A stretch of DNA of 64,000 bases, from NCBI RefSeq assembly GCF_001693515.2, contig NZ_CP042968.1, forward strand, positions 1,054,001-1,118,000. Reading direction: 5' to 3'. The notes below the pieces were generated by a model. That model was not told the DNA's origin, searched no databases, and worked only from the letters and a program-made list of their open reading frames with translations. Made by a program: the position numbers and the translations under genes. The first letter of the stretch is position 1, and the number at the start of each line of letters is the position of its first letter. Positions 25,633 through 33,606 of this stretch are shown piece by piece. The DNA is from Bradyrhizobium paxllaeri. GTDB lineage: Bacteria > Pseudomonadota > Alphaproteobacteria > Rhizobiales > Xanthobacteraceae.

Positions 25633-26442
25633 TTACGGCAGGTTGTTGACCTTGCGCACCCAGGCGCGCACGTCGGTCAGCACGTCCGGCAGCAACGCCT
25701 TGACCTCCTGCACGGTCATGCCGGGCTTGATCCGGGGGTCATAGAGCAGGTTGAGGAGATACTGGTCGTAGACGCCGAAATAGCCCATCGACACATTGTC
25801 GTTGAACATCGTCCAGGGCACGCTCGCCGTATCGTTGATCGGTCCCAGCGATTGCAGCAATTCCTCATAGGCGCAGTCGAGGAAGACGAAGTCGCCATTG
25901 TCGACGGTGAGGATCACGTCGGAGTGTTCGATTTCGAATTTTTCGTTCTTGCGAAAACCGGACAGGCATTGCGGGTCGAGCGAGGAACGAATCTCGCGCG
26001 CGCGGTCGCTGCCGTAAAAGGTCGCGATGGTGCGATAGAGATCGCGGTCGCGCACCAGCTTGACCTGCACGTTGGCGTCTTCGCTGTTTCCGGTCATGGC
26101 GATGTCGAGGTGCTGAACGCGCGCGGCGATGTCGGCCACGATTTTCGCAAGCTGCGTCTTGCGGTCGGCCCGGCTGCCGTCGGCGAACACCCGCACCGGC
26201 CCGTCATATTTGCGGATGCGATCGACGCGGCCGGCGAGATGGTATTCGGCGCCGAAGGCGATCTTGAGAAAGCCTTCGGTAATCTCGTTATCGGTGAAGA
26301 TTTTTTTCTCGCCGCGTTGACGCTGCGCGGTGGCGGGAAGGTCGGCGTACGCCGTACACGGCAGCAAAATCTCGCCGAGTGCTGCGGCGCTCAGGGCCGC
26401 CGCTAGCGTTCGTACATGGAGGAATCGGCGGAGCGTGCGCAT
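25633..26442 (-). CDS. DUF2927-family secreted protein
   Basis: The 269-residue product has a signal peptide (about residues 1-33, cleavage after TAYA). The mature part matches the DUF2927 pattern as I know it: ITEGFLKIAFGAEYHLAGRVDRIRKYDGPVRVF near the start, PQCLSGFR, DFVFLDCAYEELLQSLGP, and a C-terminal YDPRIKPGMTVQEVKALLPDVL. Function of the family is unknown; the layout suggests a periplasmic or lipid-exposed hydrolase-like protein, but I see no certain active site. Start at ATG 26442 rather than a TTG twelve codons upstream. It lies 98 bases downstream of an L,D-transpeptidase gene on the same strand. Confidence 0.75.
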   Translation of the reverse strand: MRTLRRFLHVRTLAAALSAAALGEILLPCTAYADLPATAQRQRGEKKIFTDNEITEGFLKIAFGAEYHLAGRVDRIRKYDGPVRVFADGSRADRKTQLAKIVADIAARVQHLDIAMTGNSEDANVQVKLVRDRDLYRTIATFYGSDRAREIRSSLDPQCLSGFRKNEKFEIEHSDVILTVDNGDFVFLDCAYEELLQSLGPINDTASVPWTMFNDNVSMGYFGVYDQYLLNLLYDPRIKPGMTVQEVKALLPDVLTDVRAWVRKVNNLP

Positions 26443-26540
26443 CCGAACGACGCTGCAGCAATCGGCGGGTGCGTGCAAGACCAGAAAGGCCCGATCACGC
26501 GCTTGCGCATGATCGTGGCGGGTTCCTGGCCGGTGAGAGT

Positions 26541-27143
26541 CTAATTCTTCACGACGACCGGCGTGCCGACCGAGACGCGGCTGTAGAGATCGGTCACGTC
26601 TTCATTGGTCATGCGGAAGCATCCAGAGGAGACCGCCTGTCCGATCGTCTCGGGCTCGTTGGAGCCGTGGATGCGATACAGCGTCGATCCCAGATACATC
26701 GCCCGCGCGCCGAGCGGATTGTCGATACCGCCGCGCATATGGCGCGGCAGGTCGGGACGGCGGCGGAGCATCTGGGCCGGTGGGGTCCAGCTCGGCCATT
26801 CCTTCTTTGCGCTGATGCGGTGGGTTCCACTCCAGCGGAAGCCGTCCCGGCCGACACCGATGCCATAGCGTATCGCCTGGCCGTTACCGAGCACGAGATA
26901 GAGCCTGCGCTCGGCCGTGCTGATCAAAATTGTGCCGGGGGCGTAATTGCCGTTAAACATCACGGTCTGGCGCGGGATCGGGCTCGCTCCGCTGGGCATG
27001 CCGGGCCGGAAGAAGCCGGGGCCGCCGCCCATGATGTCGCGCGAGTCTTCAAAGAAGCCTTGAAACAAACCTTGAGCCTGCGCCTGGCCGGCCCCGGCCA
27101 GCATGGTCAGCGCCGCAAACAGCAAAGCAAAAGCCCGGGTCAT
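26541..27143 (-). CDS. L,D-transpeptidase (YkuD domain)
   Basis: The 200-residue product has a signal peptide (MTRAFALLFAALTMLAGAGQAQA) and a YkuD catalytic domain: strand ISTAERRLYLVLGNGQAIRYGIGVGRDGF, the His of YRIHGSNEPETIG, and the nucleophile in SSGCFRMTNEDVTDLY. Such enzymes form 3-3 peptidoglycan cross-links or attach proteins to the wall in the periplasm. Start at ATG 27143 follows AGGAAG; a longer in-frame reading would bury the signal peptide. Bradyrhizobia carry many paralogues, so the exact role is open. Confidence 0.9.
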   Translation of the reverse strand: MTRAFALLFAALTMLAGAGQAQAQGLFQGFFEDSRDIMGGGPGFFRPGMPSGASPIPRQTVMFNGNYAPGTILISTAERRLYLVLGNGQAIRYGIGVGRDGFRWSGTHRISAKKEWPSWTPPAQMLRRRPDLPRHMRGGIDNPLGARAMYLGSTLYRIHGSNEPETIGQAVSSGCFRMTNEDVTDLYSRVSVGTPVVVKN

Positions 27144-27370
27144 CTTGTTCTTCCTCGCGAAAAAATCTGAATATGAGAGGACACAGGCCATAATTGCGGC
27201 GGTCGTGCAACCAACGAGCCTGTGACCACAGCCATTTTCAATCCCTGCGGTTAAAAAAGGCAACATGTCCTACGCGATGGCTGCCTTGTTCCGCTAAACC
27301 TTTGACGAAACGTGTGAACAATGATTGATCGTTGGCGGCTCCTAAAAAAGATCGCGAAGGGAACGAGAGC

Positions 27371-28918
27371 ATGAACGGTGCGGAAAGTCTGGTGCGGACA
27401 TTGGTCGCAGGCGGCGTAGATGTCTGCTTCACCAATCCCGGCACCTCGGAGATGCATTTCGTCGCCGCACTGGACCGGGTCGAGGGGATGCGCTGCGTGC
27501 TCGGCCTGTTCGAGGGCGTGGTGACGGGCGCCGCCGACGGCTATTACCGCATGAAGGGTACGCCAGCCTCGACGCTGCTGCATCTCGGCCCTGGCCTCGC
27601 CAATGGTCTGGCCAATCTCCATAACGCCAAGAAGGCCAATTCCGGCATCGTCAACATCGTCGGCCAGCACGCGACCTATCACATTGGTTACAACGCCCCG
27701 CTGACGTCAGACATCGAGGGGCTGGCGCGGCCGATGTCGTCCTGGGTGCGGACCTCCCCGGATGCCAAGTCGGTCGCCGCCGACGGCGCCGCCGCCATCG
27801 CCGCCGCCAAGAGTTCGCCGGCACAGATCGCCACCCTGATCCTGCCCGCCGATACCGCCTGGAACGAGGCCGACGGCATCGCGCAGGTGCCTGATGACAA
27901 TCAGCGCGCCAGCTACTCCGCACAGGCTGTCGACCACGCCGCCAAAGTGCTGCGCAACGGCGGCGCGTCGACGCTGCTGTTGATGACCGGCAGCGCGCTG
28001 ACCGAGCACGGGCTGGCATTGGCCGCCCAGATCGCGGGCAAGACCGGCTGCAAGGTGATGGGCCAGACCTACAATCCCCGCATGGCGCGCGGCAAGGGCC
28101 GCTTCTCGATCGACCGCATCCCCTACGTGATCGAGCAGGCGCTGCCGATCCTGAAAGACTTCAAGAACATCGTGCTGGTCGAGGCCAACGATCCCGTGGC
28201 GTTCTTCGCCTATCCGAACAAGCCGAGCATGCTCAAACCCCAGGGCTGCGAGGTGCATCGCATGACCACGGGCGCCGAAAATTCCGTCGCCGCCCTGGAG
28301 GCGCTGGCCGGTGCGCTGCATGCGCAGCCGTCCGATCGGAAGCCGCAGAAAATGGTCGAACTCGCCAAGCCGACCGGCGCGCTGACGCATGCCTCGATCG
28401 CGCAGGCGATCGCAATGGCGATCCCGGAAAACGCCATCGTGGTCGATGAATCCGTCACCACCGGCCGCGGCTTCTTTCCGCCGACGGCGGCCGCCGCTCC
28501 GCACGACTGGCTGCAGAACATGGGCGGCTCGATCGGCTTCTCGACGCCGGTCGCAACGGGTGCCGCGGTCGCGTGCCCGGACCGCAAGGTGATCTGCATG
28601 GTCGGCGACGGCAGCGCGATGTACACGCTGCAATCGCTTTGGACACAGGCGCGCGAAGGCCTCAACGTCGTCACGATTGTATTTGCCAACAAGATCTACC
28701 AGATATTGCGTGGTGAATTCGACGGCGTCGGCGCGGGCGAGCCGGGGCAGCGGGCGCTCGACATGCTCAAGATCGACCGCCCGGACCTCGACTTCGTCGC
28801 GCTCGCCAAGGGCATGGGCGTGCCGGCGCGCGCGGTTGCCAATGCCGACGATTTCAACAAGGCGCTGGCGGAAGCCGTCGCCGAGCCTGGGCCGCGGCTG
28901 ATCGAAGTGCAGATGTAA
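27371..28918 (+). CDS. Acetolactate-synthase-like thiamine-diphosphate enzyme
   Basis: The 515-residue protein has three IlvB-like domains. The N-terminal pyrimidine-binding part has the activating Glu in GLFEGVVTGAADGYYRM. The C-terminal ThDP/Mg site GDGSAMYTLQSLWTQAREGLNVVTIVFANKIYQIL carries the GDG...N motif. Length is shorter than true acetolactate synthase (about 570-590) and there is no adjacent small subunit, so a decarboxylase-type or otherwise specialised member is more likely than branched-chain synthesis. Start ATG 27371 follows AAGGGA. Isolated by repeats on the 3' side. Substrate cannot be assigned. Confidence 0.82.
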   Translation: MNGAESLVRTLVAGGVDVCFTNPGTSEMHFVAALDRVEGMRCVLGLFEGVVTGAADGYYRMKGTPASTLLHLGPGLANGLANLHNAKKANSGIVNIVGQHATYHIGYNAPLTSDIEGLARPMSSWVRTSPDAKSVAADGAAAIAAAKSSPAQIATLILPADTAWNEADGIAQVPDDNQRASYSAQAVDHAAKVLRNGGASTLLLMTGSALTEHGLALAAQIAGKTGCKVMGQTYNPRMARGKGRFSIDRIPYVIEQALPILKDFKNIVLVEANDPVAFFAYPNKPSMLKPQGCEVHRMTTGAENSVAALEALAGALHAQPSDRKPQKMVELAKPTGALTHASIAQAIAMAIPENAIVVDESVTTGRGFFPPTAAAAPHDWLQNMGGSIGFSTPVATGAAVACPDRKVICMVGDGSAMYTLQSLWTQAREGLNVVTIVFANKIYQILRGEFDGVGAGEPGQRALDMLKIDRPDLDFVALAKGMGVPARAVANADDFNKALAEAVAEPGPRLIEVQM

Positions 28919-28933
28919 AGCGACAATTGAGAT

Positions 28934-29047
28934 CGTCATTGCGAGGAGCGTAGCGACGAAGCAATCCATTCCTGCGCTTGCGGCACTATGGATTGCTTCC
29001 GCCTTCACTAAAGCTACGGCGGACAGGTCGCTGCTCTCGCAATGACG
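28934..29047. repeat. Palindromic intergenic repeat, GTCATTGCGAGGAGC family
   Basis: Outer arms CGTCATTGCGAG and CTCGCAATGACG are perfect complements, and inner arms GCAATCCAT and ATGGATTGC are as well. The centre differs from the other copies. It lies 15 bases after the ThDP enzyme and ends just before the small gene at 29069; the ATG at 29042 lies inside the repeat and is therefore an unlikely start. Confidence 0.85.
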
Positions 29048-29068
29048 ACGAGACTTGTGGGAAGCGTC

Positions 29069-29584
29069 ATGCAGACCGAACTGAACAAGGTCGTCACCGC
29101 ACTTCACGAGTTCTACGCGCGCGAGGCCTATCTGCTCGAAAAGGATGTCGGCGAACGCGCGCTGACGCATCGCCTGGCGGTGCATTTCGAACCGCAGTTC
29201 ACGGGCTGGGAGATCGATTGCGAATACGACCGGCTCGGCGATCGCACGCTGCGGCTGCCGCATGGTTCAACCGTCTCGACCGACGATCATCTGGCGAAAT
29301 CGATTTATCCCGACATCGTGGTGCACCAGCGCGCGATCCCCAATAATCTGCTCGCGGTCGAGGTGCGCAAATCGGCCAATCATCAGCCGCTCGAGCATGA
29401 CCAGCACAAGCTGCGGGCGCTGACCGATCCGCATCTGTGGTTCGCCTACTGGATCGGCGTGATGCTGACGCTGGGCAAGACCCACGTCACGATGTCGGAG
29501 GTCTATACCAGCGGCGTCTACGACCATGCCCTGTCCGGCTGGTTCGCAGGCCGGCTGAAGGACGCAGGACTACGCGCGGGATAG
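29069..29584 (+). CDS. Hypothetical protein, possible PD-(D/E)XK-like fold
   Basis: The 171-residue product has a helical N-terminus (MQTELNKVVTALHEFYAREAYLLEKDVGERALTHRLA), then YPDIVVH and LLAVEVRKSANHQP. D...EVRK with preceding helix and acidic residue in ALTHRLAVHFEPQF recalls PD-(D/E)XK nuclease folds, but the final Lys position reads Arg (E-V-R), so activity is uncertain. No signal or membrane segment. Start ATG 29069 follows GGGAAG; the upstream ATG 29042 is in a repeat. It precedes the M20 peptidase by 22 bases and may share its transcript. Confidence 0.6.
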   Translation: MQTELNKVVTALHEFYAREAYLLEKDVGERALTHRLAVHFEPQFTGWEIDCEYDRLGDRTLRLPHGSTVSTDDHLAKSIYPDIVVHQRAIPNNLLAVEVRKSANHQPLEHDQHKLRALTDPHLWFAYWIGVMLTLGKTHVTMSEVYTSGVYDHALSGWFAGRLKDAGLRAG

Positions 29585-29606
29585 AATCGCGAACGGAGAA
29601 AGCTTG

Positions 29607-30929
29607 ATGACATTCACTCGATCGATCCTGGCCATCGCAATCGTCGCCGTCGCGCAACATGCGCTGACGCAGCAAGTGTGGGCGCAAGCGGCTCCCGCGC
29701 CGGATCTGGAAGCCATTCTGGCCAATCCCAGAATCGTCAAGACGCTCGACGACATCAAGGCCGACGACGAGCGGACCTTTGCCGAGCAAAAGCGCATCAC
29801 CGAAATCCCGGCGCCGCCGTTCAAGGAGAAAGTCCGCGCCGAATATTATCAGAAGCGGATGCAGGAGCTCGGCTTCAAGGACACGTCGATCGACGCGGAA
29901 GGCAATGTGATCGCGCTGCGCAAGGGCAGCGGCGGCGGCCGGCCCAAGCTCGTGGTGTCGGCGCATCTCGACACGGTGTTCCCCGAAGGCACCGACGTCA
30001 CCGTGAAGGAGAAGGACGGTGCGATCATCGCGCCCGGCATCGGCGACGATTCGCGCGGGCTGGCGGCGATGCTGTCGCTGATCAAAGTGATGAACGAAAA
30101 CAGGATTGCGACCGTCGGCGATATTCTGTTCGTTGGCACGGTGGGTGAAGAAGAGCTCGGCAATCTTCGCGGCGTAAAGGCGCTGTTCCGCGATCACACC
30201 GATATTGACGGCTTCATCTCGATCGACGGGCTCGGCATTACGCGGGTCGTCAACCAGGCGACCGGCAGCCATCGCTACGAGTTCACGTTCAAGGGGCCCG
30301 GCGGCCACTCGTTCCAGGAGTTCGGATTGCCGAGCGCGACGCATGCGATGGGCCGGGCGATCGCAAAGATCTCGGAGCTGCAGCCGCCCTCCGACCCCAA
30401 GACCACCTTTACCGTCGGCACGGTGACCGGCGGCACCTCGGTCAACGCCATCGCGGCGGAAGCGCGGATGGCCGTCGACATGCGCTCGAACTCGACCGAG
30501 GAACTCCTGAAGCTCGAGGCGCGGCTGCTCGAACTCGTGAAGGAAGCGGTAGCAGATGAAAACGCGCGCTGGAAATCCGACAAGATGACGGTGGAGGCAA
30601 AGCTGATCGGCGACCGCCCGGCGGGCATCGTGCCGATGGATTCGCCGATCGTGCAGGCGACGCAGCGCACGGTCGCGGCCGTCACCAAGGGGCCGCGCCC
30701 GACCTTCGCCGGCTCTTCGACCGACTCCAACATCGCGATGTCGCTCGGCATTCCCGCCGTGACCATCGGCGGTGGCGGCGAGGGCGGCAACTGGCACTCG
30801 CGCAATGAATGGTACAAGCCGACCAATGCCTGGTACGGCCCGCAGAACGCGCTGCTGACCGTCCTGATCCTGACCGGGGTCGACGGCGTGACCAAACCGG
30901 CGCTGGCGGTGCGAAAAGCCGCCAAATAG
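29607..30929 (+). CDS. Secreted M20-family metallopeptidase
   Basis: The 440-residue protein has a signal peptide (cleavage after VWAQA) and the M20 di-zinc scheme: [11 protein letters not shown] (His, catalytic Asp), [12 protein letters not shown] (bridging Asp), [13 protein letters not shown] (catalytic Glu, metal Glu), SIDG (Asp), and a late NWHSRNEWY (His). Between lies the lid domain starting [15 protein letters not shown]. Start ATG 29607 after GGAGAA. Likely an exported peptidase or amidohydrolase acting on small peptides or amino-acid conjugates. Substrate unknown. Confidence 0.9.
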   Translation: MTFTRSILAIAIVAVAQHALTQQVWAQAAPAPDLEAILANPRIVKTLDDIKADDERTFAEQKRITEIPAPPFKEKVRAEYYQKRMQELGFKDTSIDAEGNVIALRKGSGGGRPKLVVSAHLDTVFPEGTDVTVKEKDGAIIAPGIGDDSRGLAAMLSLIKVMNENRIATVGDILFVGTVGEEELGNLRGVKALFRDHTDIDGFISIDGLGITRVVNQATGSHRYEFTFKGPGGHSFQEFGLPSATHAMGRAIAKISELQPPSDPKTTFTVGTVTGGTSVNAIAAEARMAVDMRSNSTEELLKLEARLLELVKEAVADENARWKSDKMTVEAKLIGDRPAGIVPMDSPIVQATQRTVAAVTKGPRPTFAGSSTDSNIAMSLGIPAVTIGGGGEGGNWHSRNEWYKPTNAWYGPQNALLTVLILTGVDGVTKPALAVRKAAK

Positions 30930-31060
30930 GGCCAAAACCGGCCGTCAAAACCGCGTTTCGGCCGTTAACCATGCCCCCGATTGGACAAATTGTCGGCAAA
31001 TTGCGGCCAAAGCGGTAACCGAAACTTCCCCCGTAGTAATACCGGCGTAGGGGGAGTGGC

Positions 31061-31240
31061 ATGGCGTACAGGATCGTGGCGGAACGCAAGGACGAGACCG
31101 TCAGGATGGACCGGAGCAGCATGCTGGTGGCGGTCGCCAAGGCGCGGGTCTGGGCCAGCGAGGGATGGAAGGTCACCATCATCGTTGGTGACGAAAACGA
31201 AATCGCTCCGGCCGATGCACGCCGGCTTTCCTACGTCTGA
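31061..31240 (+). CDS. Small conserved-looking protein, 59 residues
   Basis: Read directly from the sequence: ATG 31061 follows GGGGAG and opens MAYRIVAERKDETVRMDRSS, continuing with an amphipathic helix (MLVAVAKARVWASEGWKV) and a strand TIIVGD, ending RRLSYV before TGA. The composition and good ribosome site make it a real gene. Similar short cytosolic proteins occur in bradyrhizobia, but I know of no function. It is preceded by about 130 bases of non-coding DNA and followed by another tiny gene at 31342. Confidence 0.7.
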   Translation: MAYRIVAERKDETVRMDRSSMLVAVAKARVWASEGWKVTIIVGDENEIAPADARRLSYV

Positions 31241-31341
31241 TTGAAGACTGGCACGCCGTCGCTCCGACGGCGGCCAGATAGCGCGGAACCGGGAACCCGG
31301 TTCGGCGTTATGCTTGCGGGCAGGCTTTTTGGAGCAACACC

Positions 31342-31488
31342 ATGCAATGGCGGTCCGCAACCACAGGCGCCGCCGATCTGATGCGCGGCATCAGCGACGA
31401 CGACAACATCTCCTACGCAACCGGATGGACCATCAGCGGGCTAGCGACGCTCGGCACCATCGTCGCGATCTGGCTGTTCGGGATCTGA
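31342..31488 (+). CDS. Tiny single-pass membrane protein, 48 residues
   Basis: ATG 31342 follows GGAG at a spacing of seven bases and reads MQWRSATTGAADLMRGISDD, then a hydrophobic helix WTISGLATLGTIVAIWLFGI that ends the protein. The arrangement, a soluble head of ~28 residues and a C-terminal membrane helix, fits a tail-anchored small protein. It is about 100 bases downstream of the 59-residue gene. No family is recognised. Confidence 0.6.
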   Translation: MQWRSATTGAADLMRGISDDDNISYATGWTISGLATLGTIVAIWLFGI

Positions 31489-31637
31489 GTTAAAACTTCA
31501 TCCCTGCGCGACCCGCTTGCCGCCGGTCACGAGCGATCCAGCCTTGCGGCCGATCGTGCATTGCGATTTCGCTTCGGCCAATTCTCCAAGCGTGATCACT
31601 TTTCTTCGAACCGTCATCCCGCTTTATCTTTTTGTTT

Positions 31638-31713
31638 GAGCATGATCTCCGCGCAAACGCGTTCGCGTTTGCGCGAGGGAAAACCGCTACGCGCTTTTCC
31701 GGATCAAGCTCTA
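31638..31713. repeat. Palindromic intergenic repeat with perfect core
   Basis: The outer ends GAGCATGATC and GATCAAGCTC are near complements, and the core GCGCAAACGCG-tt-CGCGTTTGCGC (31651-31674) is a perfect 11-bp dyad. Repeats beginning GAGCATGATC and ending in TTTTCCGGATCATGCTC are frequent in rhizobia. It sits at the 3' end of the small zinc-ribbon-like gene at 31711. Confidence 0.7.
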
Positions 31714-31884
31714 GTCATCCCACGTGCGCTCCCCGCACCGGCATTCGAACATGTGGACGATGGAGCCCGTGCGGGAGTTGACCATCGTTCGAACCAGCTT
31801 CAACCTTTCACCGCAGGAACGGCAGCTCTTGTGCGTCGTCTCGCTTTCCAAAACGGCGACCTTCTCGCCGAGGAATAAGTCCAT
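31711..31884 (-). CDS. Small zinc-ribbon-like protein, 57 residues
   Basis: ATG 31884 follows GAGGGGGG on the minus strand and gives a 57-residue protein. It contains CRSCGERLKLVRT and, 25 residues on, ECRCGERTW: a CxxC plus CxC arrangement suited to a single zinc site. The N-terminus MDLFLGEKVAVLESE is acidic. Such tiny zinc-ribbon proteins are often regulators or RNA/DNA-binding accessories; no role can be assigned. A longer reading upstream to 31992 lacks a ribosome site. Confidence 0.65.
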   Translation of the reverse strand: MDLFLGEKVAVLESETTHKSCRSCGERLKLVRTMVNSRTGSIVHMFECRCGERTWDD

Positions 31885-32157
31885 GATCGCCCCCCTCAAG
31901 TCGCTGCCGAGAATAATTCGCCAGGAGCCGGGAAAAACCAACGAGATTATTTGACCAGAATCACTTTCGGCCGGCGCGTTGCCTTCCTGCATCGCGGGTG
32001 AGCCAGGCGGGCTTTTCCGTATGGGATGGCCAGGTCATGCGGGGGTGTCGATGCTGCAACGCACTACGCCTCTGCCACAAGCTCGCCGCAATGTAACCCG
32101 AATCACGCATTTATCTTGCGCATCAGCGCAGACGTTTCCTTTCATTAATTAAATGCT

Positions 32158-32361
32158 TTGATGATGGTTCAGGAAACCGACAGAATGGTTGTCGGCAGGC
32201 GCTTTAAGATGAGCGCGCTCGGAGCCGATCGATGCCCAGAGCTGGCTGAACGGACCGGCATTGTTGTCCATGTCAGTCACAGCACGACCGGCGTCACCGT
32301 GCTGTTCGATGGCGCCAAAAGACCAACTGTTCTGCACAAGGATTTTATATCTCTGGGGTAG
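32158..32361 (+). CDS. Small hypothetical protein
   Basis: The 67-residue product has a plausible fold pattern: a basic stretch (RMVVGRRFKMSALG) and a beta-rich tail TGIVVHVSHSTTGVTVLFDG, which could be an SH3-like barrel. The ribosome site is weak (three ATGs in a row begin at 32158, 32161 and 32164), so the start is uncertain. A hairpin with T-run at 32494 could be its terminator. Real gene status is moderately supported by residue composition only. Confidence 0.45.
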   Translation: MMMVQETDRMVVGRRFKMSALGADRCPELAERTGIVVHVSHSTTGVTVLFDGAKRPTVLHKDFISLG

Positions 32362-32493
32362 GGGTCCCGGTACCGCTAGGCGTATTTGCGGCGTTATACT
32401 AAGCCGCAACGATCAGCCAGCATCATCTGCCGACGAGCGAAGCGTAGTGGTTGAGAGAAGATGTCGGGGGCCGTGGGCGACACGGCCATTGAG

Positions 32494-32526
32494 AAACCCG
32501 TCGACCCCACAAGGGCGGCGGGTTTT
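32494..32526 (+). terminator. Hairpin with T-run, probable intrinsic terminator
   Basis: AAACCCG-tcg and cgg-CGGGTTT form a stem, with one mismatch inside the longer arms, around ACCCCACAAGGG, followed by TTTT on the plus strand. It lies between the small gene at 32158 and the antitoxin gene (minus, ending 32568), so it may serve both. Confidence 0.5.
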
Positions 32527-32567
32527 GATTTAGGTGCCTGCTCGCGTCGTGACGACGCAAACTCTCT

Positions 32568-32885
32568 TCACGCCACGGCACGCTTCTTCCGCCTTGCATC
32601 CGCCGCCTGCGCCGAAAGGCGGATACCCATAGCGCCGATGACCCGCATGACGGTCGCGAACTCCGGGTTGCCGCCCGCTCCGAGCGTCTTATAAAGACCC
32701 TCTCTGGTCACTCCGGCAGCCTTGGCGACCTCGCTCATACCCTGCGCTCTGGCAACAACATTGAGGGCGTCACGGACCTCGGCAGGGTCGCCGTCAGCGA
32801 GAACGAGACTCAGATACTCCGCGCGAGCTTTCGGGGTGCGAAGGTGCTCGGCGGCGTCGAATTTTTTAAGTTTGCTGACTTTCAT
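32568..32885 (-). CDS. HigA-type antitoxin (addiction-module antidote, HTH)
   Basis: The 105-residue protein opens KKFDAAEHLRTPKARAEYLSLVL, the start of the dnstrm_HI1420-type antidote family, and carries a Cro-like HTH: LNVVARAQGMSEVAKAAGVTREGLYKTLGAGGNPEFATVMRVIGAMGI. Start ATG 32885 follows GGAGG, at the very end of the toxin gene (its TAG is at 32887-32889), so toxin precedes antitoxin as in HigBA. The toxin reading frame is broken in several places, while this gene is intact. It probably still represses from the two palindromes at 33178-33228. Confidence 0.85.
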   Translation of the reverse strand: MKVSKLKKFDAAEHLRTPKARAEYLSLVLADGDPAEVRDALNVVARAQGMSEVAKAAGVTREGLYKTLGAGGNPEFATVMRVIGAMGIRLSAQAADARRKKRAVA

Positions 32886-32886
32886 C

Positions 32887-33169
32887 CTAGTCCTCCAATT
32901 TCTCCGCGATCCCCATTGCCTTCCTGATGTCCCGGCTCTGAGTGCGCTTGTCGCCACCGCAGAGCAAGATAACAAGGGTCTGTCTGCGACGGGTGAAGTA
33001 GACACGGTATCCGGGGCCGTGGTCGATCCGACCCGCCGACTGACTTCGCATCTCCCGTTGTTTCCAGCAGCCACGCGGCTGATCCGGCGAACGATGGGAA
33101 GGACGGCGCGCTGATCTTTCAGCGCGGCCAGCCAACGGTGAACTCAGGGGTTTCTCGAACTTCGATCAC
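32887..33169 (-). pseudogene. RelE/HigB-type toxin, disrupted by at least three frame changes
   Basis: Pieces of a RelE/Gp49-like toxin follow in order on the minus strand but in different frames: from GTG 33169, VIEVRETPEF; then RWLAALKDQRAVLPIVRRIS plus RVAAGNN; then GDAKSVGG; then RIDHGPGYRVYFTRRRQTLVILLCGGDKRTQ to TAG at 32887-32889. The breaks lie at about 33138 (one base missing), 33053 (one base extra) and 33031 (a deletion of about 14 bases, removing the usual GVSEL-type segment). Functional toxin cannot be made. The intact antitoxin gene follows directly. Confidence 0.8.
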
Positions 33170-33177
33170 GGATCGTG

Positions 33178-33195
33178 TGTAATCTGTGGATTACA
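33178..33195. promoter_or_regulatory. Palindromic operator 1 of the toxin-antitoxin locus
   Basis: TGTAATCTGTGGATTACA has perfect 7-base arms (TGTAATC/GATTACA) about ten bases upstream of the disrupted toxin gene. A second, near-identical element lies 33 bases further upstream, on the same helix face. HigA-type antitoxins bind such dyads. Confidence 0.65.
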
Positions 33196-33210
33196 GGCCG
33201 GCAAGCGAAA

Positions 33211-33228
33211 TGTAATCCATGGACTACA
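33211..33228. promoter_or_regulatory. Palindromic operator 2 of the toxin-antitoxin locus
   Basis: TGTAATCCATGGACTACA is a dyad with one mismatched pair, sharing TGTAATC and ACTACA/ATTACA arms with operator 1. The centre-to-centre distance is 33 bp, about three helical turns, which favours cooperative binding of two dimers. Confidence 0.6.
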
Positions 33229-33415
33229 AATCACGATCCCAAGCGCGCGAACGCATGGAGAGCACCATGCAATCTGGTGTGTAGGCCGTCACGCCGGCAG
33301 CATCGGCTACTTTGCATGGGGTTGTTTTCGATATTTTGATGGGACGGTCACGAAAGCTGCCGGCGAGCGCCCGGCGTCGATGATTGCCCGCAACCCGTAT
33401 GGTTCAGAAGGCCGA

Positions 33416-33490
33416 TGGTGGACGCACAAGGGATCGAACCTTGGACCTCTCCCGTGTGAAGGGAACGCTCTCCCGCTGAGCTATGCGTCC
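33416..33490 (-). tRNA. tRNA-Val (anticodon CAC)
   Basis: On the minus strand the sequence starts GGACGCA, followed by the D arm GCTCAGCGGGAGAGC, an anticodon stem-loop TTCCC-TTCACAC-GGGAG (anticodon CAC, reading GUG), the T arm CAAGGTTCGATCCCTTG, and the acceptor TGCGTCC-A. CCA follows directly (33418-33416), so it appears genomically encoded. All stems pair well. Confidence 0.92.
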
Positions 33491-33606
33491 GGGAAGTGTG
33501 GGCGAACAACAGGCCTGTCAGTGCCCGCGATTTACGAAGGACGGGGCCCCAGTGTCAAGCGATCAGTCGGGCTGTAACGTCGTGTTTTCGCGCCGATCCG
33601 GGGGAA

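Noticed and set aside
27707..29263. A 518-codon minus-strand open frame
   Set aside because: Antisense of the ThDP enzyme; runs through a palindromic repeat, which shows it is not a gene.
33416..33490. The tRNA-Val 3' end as an integration site
   Set aside because: No duplicated tRNA end or integrase was seen in the window, so no attachment site is claimed.
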